A DNA stretch of 64,000 nucleotides. It comes from Nevskiaceae bacterium (GTDB lineage: Bacteria > Pseudomonadota > Gammaproteobacteria > Nevskiales > Nevskiaceae). A program made the position numbers and the translations under genes. Of the stretch, positions 18,137 through 26,517 are shown one piece after another (positions within the stretch are counted from its first letter, which is position 1; each line of letters starts with the position of its first letter). The stretch spans positions 174,804-238,803 of the forward strand of contig SSEB01000011.1 of the NCBI GenBank assembly GCA_008012115.1, written 5' to 3'. The notes below the pieces were generated by a model, which was not told the origin of the DNA, ran no database searches, and saw only the letters and a list, made by a program, of their open reading frames with translations.

Positions 18137-18654
18137 CATCGACACAACGATTTCCAGTGCAGTGCGGACGCCGTGGCAACAAACAGGGCGGCTCCGCGGC
18201 GGTCGAGTTCGCCATGGTTTTTCCGCTGCTGCTCATCCTCACCTACAGTGCCATCGTCTACGGCTACATTTTCATGCTGCAGGAGGCCCTGACCTTCACC
18301 GCGCAGCAGGCGGCGTCGTCCGCCATCGCCGTCTCTCCGCAGCTCACCACGGCCACGGCGCGCTCCAAGATGACGACGCTGGCGCAGACCACGGCGTATC
18401 AGGCGCTGCAGTGGCTGGGCGCGCAGAGCTCACGTGTCGTCGGAACCGGCGGCGAAAAAGTGCAGGTGACGTTCTGCAATCAGGGCGGGCAGGGCTGCCC
18501 GACGGACACCGACGCCATCACCGTCAAGATGATTTTCGACATGAACGTGCCGACACCGCTGTTTCCGGTAATATCGTTCGGCGGTCTCATGGGCATGGGA
18601 TCGCTGCCACCGATTCCCGATCAGATCACTGCGCAGGCCATGGTGCGCATCTAG
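18133..18654 (+). CDS. tadE: TadE-family pseudopilin
   Basis: A 173-residue protein with the TadE N-terminus: a basic leader, then GGSAAVEFAMVFPLLLILTY (prepilin-like site followed by a hydrophobic helix), and an extracytoplasmic domain with two cysteines. TadE-like proteins are processed by TadV and needed for Flp pilus assembly. The ATG overlaps the tadV stop, so translation is probably coupled. Confidence 0.88.
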   Translation: MTSTQRFPVQCGRRGNKQGGSAAVEFAMVFPLLLILTYSAIVYGYIFMLQEALTFTAQQAASSAIAVSPQLTTATARSKMTTLAQTTAYQALQWLGAQSSRVVGTGGEKVQVTFCNQGGQGCPTDTDAITVKMIFDMNVPTPLFPVISFGGLMGMGSLPPIPDQITAQAMVRI

Positions 18655-18708
18655 GGCTCGTGGCTGAGCGCCGTCTGCGTCAATAGGGACCGATTGAAGG
18701 GGAATGCA

Positions 18709-19617
18709 ATGAGCAGCTCAACGCTGAAAGTGGTGACGGTCGTCCTGGTGCTGCTGGCGTTCGTGCTGGCCGGCGTCAGCTACTACGTCTTCCACAGCTA
18801 CGCCGAAGACGCGCAAAAGGCCGCCGAGACCGCCAAGAAGGAATCCACGCCGCAGGTGCTCGCGGTGGTTGCCGTCAAGCCGCTGCCGGCCTACAAGCCC
18901 ATCGACCGCGACGCGGTCGCGCTGGTGCCAGTGTCGGTGACGCCCACGCAGTACTTCAGCAATCTCGATGACGTCGTCGGTCATCAGCCGCTGGTCGACA
19001 TCGACGCCGGCGCGCCGGTGACGGCCCGCTACTTCAAGGAAGGCAACGCGCTGGCGCGCGTGATCCCGGCCGGATTCCAGGCGCTGTCGATCGAAGTGAC
19101 CGACGTGATCGCCGTCGGCGATTTCGTACGGCCCGGCGACATCGTCGACGTGCTGCTCTACCTGCGCAGCGACACCACCGATCAAACCGTGACCCAGGCC
19201 CGCGTGCTGCTGAAGGACGTTCGCGTGCTGGCCTACGAGGACCGCATCATCGACCGTCCGGAAGGCATCAAGGACGATCAGGGCAATCAGCAGGTGCGCC
19301 ATCAGCGCACCGCGGTGCTGGCGGTGCCGGAAGCCGATGTCACCAAGCTGATGCTCGGCGTCAGCAAGGGCGAGATTCGCCTGGCGCTGCATGGCCAGAC
19401 CCCGCAGGACGGCACCGCGACGACGCCGGTGGCCGACAACGGGTTGCCGCTGACCCCCAAGGCACTGGAGACGCTCAACGCCAACAAGGTGCCGGACAAG
19501 GCCTATACCGGCGCGCAGCTGGGGCGGATCACGCCGCCGGCCAAGTCCAGGACGGCGAAGCCCGCGGTGGAAGTCATCCGCGGTTCGACCAAAGAACGGG
19601 TTACCACCTCCAATTAA
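18709..19617 (+). CDS. cpaB: Flp pilus assembly protein CpaB/RcpC
   Basis: A 302-residue protein anchored by one N-terminal membrane helix (VVTVVLVLLAFVLAGVSYYVF). A SAF-type domain follows (VVAVKPLPAYKPIDRDAVAL), then the RcpC region (GFQALSIEVTDVIAVGDFVRPGDIVDVLL). The known role is in the periplasm, helping the secretin and pilus assemble. The start ATG follows a GAAGGGG ribosome-binding region; an upstream in-frame TTG would add only five residues. Ten bases separate it from cpaC. Confidence 0.92.
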   Translation: MSSSTLKVVTVVLVLLAFVLAGVSYYVFHSYAEDAQKAAETAKKESTPQVLAVVAVKPLPAYKPIDRDAVALVPVSVTPTQYFSNLDDVVGHQPLVDIDAGAPVTARYFKEGNALARVIPAGFQALSIEVTDVIAVGDFVRPGDIVDVLLYLRSDTTDQTVTQARVLLKDVRVLAYEDRIIDRPEGIKDDQGNQQVRHQRTAVLAVPEADVTKLMLGVSKGEIRLALHGQTPQDGTATTPVADNGLPLTPKALETLNANKVPDKAYTGAQLGRITPPAKSRTAKPAVEVIRGSTKERVTTSN

Positions 19618-19627
19618 GGCGGGCGTC

Positions 19628-20974
19628 ATGAACATCAAGAATATCGCTCGGATTGCGGCGCTGGGACTGGTGATGGCCCTGAGCTGCGGCGCGCAGGCCC
19701 AGCAGCAGCCGGTGCCGGCCAATCTGATCCAGGTCGAGCAGGGAACGCACAAGCTCTTGCGGCGCGATGCGGTTGCGCGCGTTGCGGTGGGCGATCCGGC
19801 AATCGCCGACGTGAGCGTGGTCAATCGCCGTGAACTGCTGGTGACCGGCAAGTCGCTGGGTGTCACCAGCCTGCTGATCTGGGCCAGCAAGGACGGCATG
19901 CCGCAGGAGTACCGCATCCGCGTCGGCGGCGTGAAAGATCCGCTGCGCGCATCCGCGCCGCCCGACCCGGAACTCAAGGGCGCCGTGATCGACCAGGGCA
20001 TCGCGCTGGAGGGCACGCTGCCCAACCTGCTCGCGCATCGCCGTGCCAAGAATTCTTCCCTGCAGGGCGCCAAGGAAGGCAAGGTGGCCGACCGCAGCAG
20101 CGTGGCGCTGGAAACGCAGGTGATGACCGATGTGAAAATCGCTGAGGTCAGCAGGAGCACGTTGCAGACCTACGGGCTCAATTTCTTCAAATACAACGGG
20201 CAGGGCAGTTTGGGCGTTTCTCCGCCCGGAGCGCAAAACGGCCTGACGAATGAGCAGCTTCAAAAAGGCGAGTTTGGAACCCAGTTCACGCCCGTGCAGA
20301 ACGCATTCAACATTTTGCTCACGACGGGCACGCACAATCTGTTCACGATGTTGAGCTTGCTGGAGCAGAAGGGATTGGCACATACCCTGGCCGAACCCAG
20401 CCTGGTGGCCACGAGCGGACAGACCGCGAGCTACCTCGCTGGCGGTGAGTTCCCGGTGCCGGTGGCGCAAGGCGGTTCCAGTGCCGGCAGCATCACGATT
20501 CAATACAAGGAATTCGGTGTCCGTCTCAGCCTGACGCCGACCATCCTCAGCCGCAGCCGCATTGCGCTGAAGGTGGCTCCTGAAGTCAGCGACCTTGATT
20601 TCTCCGCCGGCATCCAGATCGCCGGCGTGGCGGTGCCGTCGCTGATCGTGCGCCGCACCGACACCACGGTGGAACTGGGCGACGGCGAGACCTTCGTGAT
20701 TTCGGGCCTTGTGTCGAGCAACCTGGTCAACAGCGTCAACAAGGTGCCCTGGCTGGGCGATATCCCGGTGCTCGGCGCATTTTTCAAGAGCACCTCCATC
20801 AATCGTCAGGACAAGGAACTGGTGATGGTGGTGACGCCGCACTTGGTCCGCCCGCTGACGCGTGAAGCCAAGCTGCCGCCGCTGCCGGGCCAGAAATACG
20901 ATAACTACGATCCCAATTTTGCTCAGGCATTCTTCCTTGAACACGGCAACTTCGACACCGGCTTCAGCAAATAA
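19628..20974 (+). CDS. cpaC: Tad secretin CpaC/RcpA
   Basis: A 448-residue outer-membrane secretin. Signal peptide IAALGLVMALSCGAQAQ, then the N-terminal pilus-formation domain (LIQVEQGTHKLLRRDAVARV, VNRRELLVTGKSLGVTSLLIW), then the secretin domain ending with VPWLGDIPVLGAFFKS. It forms the outer-membrane pore for the Flp pilus. The segment at about residues 180-230 (NGQGSLGVSPPGAQNGL onward) is less GC-biased than its neighbours and looks like a variable loop. cpaE begins one base after its stop codon. Confidence 0.94.
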   Translation: MNIKNIARIAALGLVMALSCGAQAQQQPVPANLIQVEQGTHKLLRRDAVARVAVGDPAIADVSVVNRRELLVTGKSLGVTSLLIWASKDGMPQEYRIRVGGVKDPLRASAPPDPELKGAVIDQGIALEGTLPNLLAHRRAKNSSLQGAKEGKVADRSSVALETQVMTDVKIAEVSRSTLQTYGLNFFKYNGQGSLGVSPPGAQNGLTNEQLQKGEFGTQFTPVQNAFNILLTTGTHNLFTMLSLLEQKGLAHTLAEPSLVATSGQTASYLAGGEFPVPVAQGGSSAGSITIQYKEFGVRLSLTPTILSRSRIALKVAPEVSDLDFSAGIQIAGVAVPSLIVRRTDTTVELGDGETFVISGLVSSNLVNSVNKVPWLGDIPVLGAFFKSTSINRQDKELVMVVTPHLVRPLTREAKLPPLPGQKYDNYDPNFAQAFFLEHGNFDTGFSK

Positions 20975-20975
20975 G

Positions 20976-22166
20976 ATGAAAACCCTGGCGGTAGTCGTTG
21001 CCGACGATCCGGTTTATCTGAACTGGTTGCAGCACGCGGCCGAGGGGATCGAATTCACGCTGATCGCGCCGCAGGACGCCAACGACCTGATCGAGCGCGT
21101 GCAGATGATGGGCCGCGCCGACATCGTGTTCTTCCAGTTCGACGCGATGAACGCTTCGACCCGCGCCAGCATGGTCGAGCGTTTCCTGGACCGCATGCCG
21201 GAAGTACCGGTGGCGGGCCTGGGCGCCGACAACAATTCCGATGTCGTGCTGACCGCCATGCGCGCCGGCGCGCGCGATTTCTTCGTGCTCAAGCGCGACG
21301 ATGCCAACGTCGCCGCGCTGCTCGGGCGCCTGCTGCGCCGTTCGGCCCAGACCACTCCGGGCACAGGTCGCAAGCAGCAGGGCAAACTGTTCGCCGTGCT
21401 GTCGTGCAATCCGTCGGCCAACATCGCGTTCACCGCCGAGCATCTGGCCCTGGCCTGTGCCGAGGCGATGCCCAAGACCGAGCGTGTGCTGTTGCTGGAT
21501 GTCGCGACACCGGCCGGTGCCGGTGCGATCTTCCTCAACCTCAATCTCACCTACACCATCCTCGACGCGATCAACGATGTCTACCGCGCCGACCAGACCT
21601 TGGTGGATACCGCCTTCGCCAAGCACGCCAGCGGCATTTACGTGCTGAGCCTGCCGGAAGACCTGATCGGCCGGCCGCAGCTCAATGTCGAGGATTTCCT
21701 GCAGCTGCTTTCGCTGCTGCGCGGCCTGTTCGGCTGCGTCGTGGTGGCGCTGGACGGGCAGATGCCTCTGCCCGGCATCACCGGCGTCATCGGCCAGGCC
21801 GATCGCACGCTGTTGCTCACCGACCAGTCGATCATCAAGTCGCGCCACAACAAGTATCTGCTGCGCACCCTGCGGCTCGAGGATTGCCCGCTGGACCGGA
21901 CCAGCCTGGTGGTCGACGGCTATCGTCGCAATCTCGGGCTGGAGCCGCAGAACCTGGCGGAGATTCTCGACCTCAAGCTGCTGACCTCGCTGACCGGCGA
22001 TGCCACGGCCCGCGTGCAGGCGATGAACGCCGGGGAATCGATGTTCGTGGTCGCGCCCAAGGATCCCTATTGCGACGATGTCCGCCGTCTTGCTGGCGCG
22101 ATCCTGGCCGGTGAAGCGCAGGTGGCCGCGGCGCGGCAGGGATTGCTGGGCAAGCTGTTCAGTTGA
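20976..22166 (+). CDS. cpaE: Tad localisation ATPase-like protein CpaE/TadZ
   Basis: A 396-residue protein with an N-terminal atypical receiver domain (LAVVVADDPVYLNWLQHAAE, GARDFFVLKRDD) and a C-terminal MinD/ParA-like domain. The P-loop region is degenerate (LSCNPSANIAFTAEHLALAC, without GKT), as in many TadZ proteins, so ATPase activity is doubtful. TadZ places the pilus machine at the cell pole. The gene is followed by 110-bp element copy 4 before cpaF. Confidence 0.88.
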   Translation: MKTLAVVVADDPVYLNWLQHAAEGIEFTLIAPQDANDLIERVQMMGRADIVFFQFDAMNASTRASMVERFLDRMPEVPVAGLGADNNSDVVLTAMRAGARDFFVLKRDDANVAALLGRLLRRSAQTTPGTGRKQQGKLFAVLSCNPSANIAFTAEHLALACAEAMPKTERVLLLDVATPAGAGAIFLNLNLTYTILDAINDVYRADQTLVDTAFAKHASGIYVLSLPEDLIGRPQLNVEDFLQLLSLLRGLFGCVVVALDGQMPLPGITGVIGQADRTLLLTDQSIIKSRHNKYLLRTLRLEDCPLDRTSLVVDGYRRNLGLEPQNLAEILDLKLLTSLTGDATARVQAMNAGESMFVVAPKDPYCDDVRRLAGAILAGEAQVAAARQGLLGKLFS

Positions 22167-22200
22167 GGCCGGTCCGCGTTACGGACCATCGATACAAGGA

Positions 22201-22309
22201 CACCCGCTCGCTGCGGGCCAGGACCAGAGATTGTTATTAATTATTTATCAAATTTAAATATGATAATAAAAAATAACATCCACGGCGGTCTCTCGCACCA
22301 GAGCGGGTG
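22201..22309. repeat. AT-core element, copy 4 (109 bp, one base shorter)
   Basis: Perfect 8-bp termini and both 32-bp arms are intact; the core is 45 bp rather than 46 bp. The core starts GTTAT, ends ATAAC, and contains the near-palindrome TATCA/TGATA around its centre. It lies inside the Tad locus between cpaE and cpaF. Its right terminus contains a GTG in frame with cpaF, but a better start lies downstream. The single length variant helps test how strictly spacing matters. Confidence 0.86.
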
Positions 22310-22336
22310 GTGCTCTGCGGACGGGGGGCAGGGCCT

Positions 22337-23560
22337 GTGAGCAGCACCAATACCGAACAGGTGACCCGCTTCCGGCTGTCGGACCAGTACCAGCAGCTCA
22401 AGAACAGTTTCCACCGCCACCTGATCCAGCAGATCGAGGAGCGCAACCTCGATATCGACCAGTGGGACGACGCCAAGATCGAGCGCTTCGTCAACGAGCA
22501 GGTGCGGCGTTACGTGGTCGAGCAGCGCCTGCCGGTGAACCTGCGGGAATCGGAAGCGCTGGCGCACGACGCCTGCGACGAGTTGATGGGCTTCGGTCCC
22601 ATCCAGGCGCTGGTTGACGACGACACCGTCAACGACATCGTCGTCAACGGCCCCAACAATGTCTTCATCGAGCGCGAGGGCAAGCTGTACAGCGCGCCGG
22701 TCCGCTTTCTCGACAACACCCACGTCATCCGCGTGATCCAGCGCATCCTCTCGCCGATCGGGCGGCGCGTCGACGAGTCGACCCCGATGGTGGACGCGCG
22801 CCTGCCGGACGGCTCGCGCGTCAACGCCATCATCCCGCCGATCGCGCTCGACGGTCCCTGCCTGTCGATCCGCAAGTTCCGCAAGCAGGCGCTGACCGCG
22901 GAAGACCTGATCCGCGGCGGCAGCGTCAACGAGGCGGAGATCGAGTACCTCAAGGACCGCGTGCGTCACCGCACCAACACCATCGTGGTCGGTGGCACGG
23001 GCTCGGGCAAGACCACCTTCCTCAACCTGCTGTCGCAGTGGATTCCGCAGGGCGAACGCATCATCACGGTCGAGGACGCGGCGGAACTGCGCTTGCAGCA
23101 CAGTCACGTGGTGCGCCTGGAAACGCGCCCGCCGAATCTCGAGGGCGAGCGCGCGATCACCGCCCGCGACCTCGTGCGCAACGCGCTGCGCATGCGTCCG
23201 GACCGCATCATCGTCGGCGAAGTCCGCGGCGACGAGGTGCTGGACATGCTGCAGGCGATGAACACCGGCCATGACGGCTCCATGACCACCATCCACGCCA
23301 ACAGCACGCGCGACGCCATTCACCGCCTCGAACTGCTGGCCGGTTTCGCCGGCTACAACGGCAGCGAGCTGACCTTCCGCGGCCAGGTTGCGAGCGCCGT
23401 GCAACTGCTGGTGCATGTCGCCCGCCTGCCGGACGGCAAGCGCCGGCTGATGTCCGTCACCGAAGTGCAGGGACTGTCCGGGCATGATCTGCTGATGCGC
23501 ACCGTATTCCGCTACGACATCGAGGCCGGCGTCCATATCGACTGCCGCGGCGAGCCATGA
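22337..23560 (+). CDS. cpaF: Tad secretion ATPase CpaF/TadA
   Basis: A 407-residue hexameric-type secretion ATPase. The N-terminal domain ([20 protein letters not shown]) precedes Walker [17 protein letters not shown], Asp box [11 protein letters not shown], Walker B region [16 protein letters not shown] and His box [19 protein letters not shown]. It powers Flp pilus assembly on the cytoplasmic face. The GTG start follows a GGGGGGCAGGG ribosome-binding region; a GTG ten codons earlier lies inside the 110-bp element and would add a nonconserved leader. It overlaps tadB by 4 bp. Confidence 0.95.
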   Translation: MSSTNTEQVTRFRLSDQYQQLKNSFHRHLIQQIEERNLDIDQWDDAKIERFVNEQVRRYVVEQRLPVNLRESEALAHDACDELMGFGPIQALVDDDTVNDIVVNGPNNVFIEREGKLYSAPVRFLDNTHVIRVIQRILSPIGRRVDESTPMVDARLPDGSRVNAIIPPIALDGPCLSIRKFRKQALTAEDLIRGGSVNEAEIEYLKDRVRHRTNTIVVGGTGSGKTTFLNLLSQWIPQGERIITVEDAAELRLQHSHVVRLETRPPNLEGERAITARDLVRNALRMRPDRIIVGEVRGDEVLDMLQAMNTGHDGSMTTIHANSTRDAIHRLELLAGFAGYNGSELTFRGQVASAVQLLVHVARLPDGKRRLMSVTEVQGLSGHDLLMRTVFRYDIEAGVHIDCRGEP

Positions 23561-24486
23561 TCGCCCTGCTCGTCGGCCTGTGGCTGCTGTTGATCATCGG
23601 CGCGGCGGTGGTGTTCATCCGCGTCCGCTCGCGCGAATCCCAGAACGATGCGCTGCTGCGCATCCGTGCGCTCGGCGGCGACGAGGTCGCGGCGATTTCC
23701 TCGCTGCCGACGCGTGAACAGCAGATCAAGAACCCGGTGCTGCGCTGGCTCTGCCATTTCCTGTGGCGCTCCGGCTCCGAAGTCGAAGTGGCGACGGTGC
23801 AGAAGATCATCTGGGCGCTGCTGATCGCGATGCCGCTGGTGTTTCTGCTGCTGGGCTGGTTCGCCGGCGCCTTCGTGATCGGCGTCGCGCTGGTGGTGGG
23901 ATTCATCCTGCTGACGCGGCAGGCTTCGGTGCGGCGCGCCAAAATCATCGAGCAGATGCCGACGTTCCTCGAAAGCGCGGTGCGCGTGCTGGCCGCCGGC
24001 AACACCCTGGAGGAGTCACTGGCATCGGCGGCGCGGGAGAGCCCCGATCCCCTGCGCACCCTGTTCATCAGCATCACGCGGCAGGTGCGGCTCGGTGCGC
24101 CGATCGAGAACGTGCTGATGGAGACGGGCGAGATCCACAAGCTGGCCGATATCCGCGTCATGGCGCTGGCGTCGGCGGTGAACCGCAAATACGGCGGCAG
24201 CCTCAAGAACATCCTGCGCAGCCTGATCCAGGCGATCCGCAGCCGCGACATGGCGATGCGCGAACTGCGCGCGCTGACCGCGGAAACCCGCTTCTCGGCG
24301 ATGGTGCTGGCGATCCTGCCGATCCTGCTGACCAGCTACATCCTGATCCAGAACCGCGTCTACTACGCCAACATCTGGGAAGACCATACGACGCGCTGGG
24401 TGCTGATCGGCTCGGCGATCCTGCAGGTGCTGGGCATCCTGGTGATCTGGCGCATGATGAAATCCACCACGGATGACGGCTCATGA
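23557..24486 (+). CDS. tadB: Tad inner-membrane platform protein TadB
   Basis: A 309-residue membrane protein of the T2SSF/GspF family. Hydrophobic segments lie near residues 1-22, 85-125 and 250-300, with the cytoplasmic F domain between (MPTFLESAVRVLAAGNTLEE, SAVNRKYGGSLKNILRSLIQ). It is the platform that CpaF acts on. It starts inside the end of cpaF and overlaps tadC by 4 bp, so the three are translated as a coupled set. Confidence 0.93.
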   Translation: MIALLVGLWLLLIIGAAVVFIRVRSRESQNDALLRIRALGGDEVAAISSLPTREQQIKNPVLRWLCHFLWRSGSEVEVATVQKIIWALLIAMPLVFLLLGWFAGAFVIGVALVVGFILLTRQASVRRAKIIEQMPTFLESAVRVLAAGNTLEESLASAARESPDPLRTLFISITRQVRLGAPIENVLMETGEIHKLADIRVMALASAVNRKYGGSLKNILRSLIQAIRSRDMAMRELRALTAETRFSAMVLAILPILLTSYILIQNRVYYANIWEDHTTRWVLIGSAILQVLGILVIWRMMKSTTDDGS

Positions 24487-25424
24487 GTCCGGCCCTGCTT
24501 TCCGGTGTCGTTGCGCTGGCGGTGCTGATCGGCGCCGCCGCGCTGTTCGCCGTCGGTGCCCTGCTGCTGCGTTCGCGTCAGCAGAGCGCGCTGGAGAAGC
24601 GCATCTCGCCGACGGCGGAGGTTCGTGACGAGTTTGTCGCCGAAGGTGAAAAGCCGCTGCTGCAGAATCTCGCCCGCCGCGGCAAATCCATCGAGAAGAT
24701 GGTCGATACCGAGGGCGAGAGCGCACGTCTGCTGCTGCAGGCTGGATGGCGCAGCAGCGAGGCGCGCATGCTGTGGTACATCTTCCAGGGTGCGCTGCCG
24801 CTGCTGGTCTGCGGACTGCTGCTGGCGGCGTGGTTCTTCGGTCCGCAGCGCCTGCACGGACCGCTGTTTGCCCTCATGTACCTGTTCGTCGGCGCGGCGC
24901 TGTCGTTCCTGATTCCGCGCTGGGTGCTGCGCGGTGCCGCGGAGCGGCGGCTGGCCCGCGTCAAGAACGAGGTGCCGCTGTTCATCCACCTGCTGGTGCT
25001 GCTGTTCGAAGCCGGCCTGTCGAGCCGGCAGGCGTTCGCCAGCATGGTGCGCGACGGTCGCGGCGTGCTGCCGGAACTCGGCCGCGAGTTCGACCTGGTG
25101 CTGCGTCAGCTCGAGGCCGGCGCCGATACCGGCGAGGTGCTGAAGAATCTCGGCGACATGCTCGATGTCGGCGACCTCAACACGGTCCTGGCGGTGCTGC
25201 GCCAGGTCGATCGCTACGGCGGCGAGGTGCGCGAGCCCTTGCTGGAAACGCTCAAGGTGCTGGAAGAACGCCGCACGCTCGATCTCCGCGAGAAGGTCAA
25301 CCTGATGTCGGGCCGCATGACCATCGTCATGGTGATGTTCTTCTTCCCCGCGCTGCTGCTGTTCGTCGCGGGCCCGGCCTTCGTCTCCATCATCAAGGTG
25401 CTGGGGCAGATCAATGGACATTGA
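24483..25424 (+). CDS. tadC: Tad inner-membrane platform protein TadC
   Basis: A 313-residue T2SSF-family membrane protein, paralogous to TadB. An N-terminal span, a hydrophobic pair near residues 98-145, the F domain (EVPLFIHLLVLLFEAGLSSR, RQVDRYGGEVREPLLETLKV) and a C-terminal span (IVMVMFFFPALLLFVAGPAF) are visible. It pairs with TadB in the inner-membrane complex. The reading frame ends 25 bp before 110-bp element copy 5. Confidence 0.93.
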   Translation: MSPALLSGVVALAVLIGAAALFAVGALLLRSRQQSALEKRISPTAEVRDEFVAEGEKPLLQNLARRGKSIEKMVDTEGESARLLLQAGWRSSEARMLWYIFQGALPLLVCGLLLAAWFFGPQRLHGPLFALMYLFVGAALSFLIPRWVLRGAAERRLARVKNEVPLFIHLLVLLFEAGLSSRQAFASMVRDGRGVLPELGREFDLVLRQLEAGADTGEVLKNLGDMLDVGDLNTVLAVLRQVDRYGGEVREPLLETLKVLEERRTLDLREKVNLMSGRMTIVMVMFFFPALLLFVAGPAFVSIIKVLGQINGH

Positions 25425-25449
25425 CGCCAGCCCGGCTTTCCGTGGACGC

Positions 25450-25559
25450 CACCCGCTGCGCCCCATGCCGCAGGGCGTTTCGTTATAAAAAATATAACAA
25501 ATAAAAATACAGTGGATATTTTAAAACAAAATATGCCGGGTCGGATGCGACAGCGGGTG
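25450..25559. repeat. 110-bp AT-core element, copy 5
   Basis: Exactly 110 bp with perfect termini. The core starts GTTAT and ends AAAAC at offset 78. The right arm contains the probable tadD start, and the right terminus encodes QRV of its signal peptide. It lies within the Tad locus, where tadC and tadD would otherwise be adjacent. The left arm can form the short hairpin CGCCC/GGGCG. Confidence 0.86.
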
Positions 25560-26213
25560 GTCGCAGCCAGCGTCCTGGCGGCAGTGACGATGGCCGGCTG
25601 CGCCATGCCGACACGGAACTCGTCCGCCACCGGCGAGCCGCTGCGCGACGTCAATGCCGAAAGCAATGGCGAGGTCCACACCGACCTGATCCGCGCCATG
25701 CTGGCCAAGCAGCAGTACTACGCGGCCCTGGCGCATATCCAGGACCAGCAGCGCGTGAGGCCCACGCGTGAACTGAAACTGCTGGAGGCGGAAGCGCGCC
25801 GTCGTCTGGGGCAGGGCGCCGCCGCCGACAAGCTCTACCGTGACCTGCTGGGCACCGAGTACGACGCCGATGCCGAGCATGGCATCGGGCTGATCGCCGC
25901 CGGCAGCGATCTCAAGAGCGCCGTTCAGCATCTGCGCAGCGCCGTTCAACGGCGCCCGACCGATGCCCTGTTCCGCAACGATCTAGGCTACGCCCTGATG
26001 GTTTCAGGACGTTACCGGGAGGCGCTGCCGGAACTTGCGACCGCGGTGGAACTGGATCAGTCCAATACGCTCGGCCGCAACAATCTGATCATGCTGCTGC
26101 TGCTGACCCACGACGAGGCGCGCGCCAAGCAGGTGGCGAGCGACAGTGGTGTCAGCGACGAGCAACTGGCGGGCCTGCGCAGGCAGGCGCAGACTCTGGC
26201 GAAACCACGATGA
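25545..26213 (+). CDS. tadD: Tad pilotin-like TPR lipoprotein TadD
   Basis: A 222-residue lipoprotein. Signal peptide MRQRVVAASVLAAVTMAGC ends in a lipobox cysteine. TPR-like helices follow (YYAALAHIQDQQRVRPTREL, LFRNDLGYALMVSGRYREAL, TAVELDQSNTLGRNNLIMLL). TadD is thought to help the outer-membrane secretin. Two other in-frame starts (ATG 4 codons and GTG 11 codons upstream) lie in the AT-rich core of element 5; the chosen ATG gives the best signal peptide. All three starts lie inside the 110-bp element. Confidence 0.85.
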   Translation: MRQRVVAASVLAAVTMAGCAMPTRNSSATGEPLRDVNAESNGEVHTDLIRAMLAKQQYYAALAHIQDQQRVRPTRELKLLEAEARRRLGQGAAADKLYRDLLGTEYDADAEHGIGLIAAGSDLKSAVQHLRSAVQRRPTDALFRNDLGYALMVSGRYREALPELATAVELDQSNTLGRNNLIMLLLLTHDEARAKQVASDSGVSDEQLAGLRRQAQTLAKPR

Positions 26214-26223
26214 GGTCAAACCG

Positions 26224-26517
26224 ATGAACAAGCTCCTGAAAATCATGATGCTGGCGGTGCCGGTCTGTGCCTATGCCGACGGCGACGCGCAGCCGCGTCT
26301 TGGCGACGAGGTTCGCGCCTGGACCGATCTGCAGAAGAGCGGAGCGGCCAGCATCACCGAGTCGCGGCCGATGCCCGGCGAAGTGGCGGACAAGGTGTAC
26401 GACCGCTACCTGCAGAGCTTCAGTCATCCGATTCCCCAGACATTCGAACGCGGCAGCTTCGTCGGCAGCAGCAGCGGCGGCGGCAGCGGGGGCAACAGCG
26501 GTGGCGGCAGTCGTTAA
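26224..26517 (+). CDS. DUF3613 exported protein of the Tad locus
   Basis: A 97-residue exported protein: signal peptide MNKLLKIMMLAVPVCAYA, a conserved core (LGDEVRAWTDLQKSGAA, PMPGEVADKVYDRYLQSF) and a Gly/Ser-rich tail. The core matches DUF3613, known from Tad loci of Burkholderia-type bacteria; its function is unknown. The start lies 10 bp after the tadD stop. The gene overlaps the start of tadG by 17 bp in a different frame. Confidence 0.78.
   Translation: MNKLLKIMMLAVPVCAYADGDAQPRLGDEVRAWTDLQKSGAASITESRPMPGEVADKVYDRYLQSFSHPIPQTFERGSFVGSSSGGGSGGNSGGGSR

Noticed and set aside
22307..22336. cpaF starting at the GTG inside element copy 4
   Set aside because: The added ten residues are not conserved and a GTG with a much better ribosome-binding site lies just downstream.
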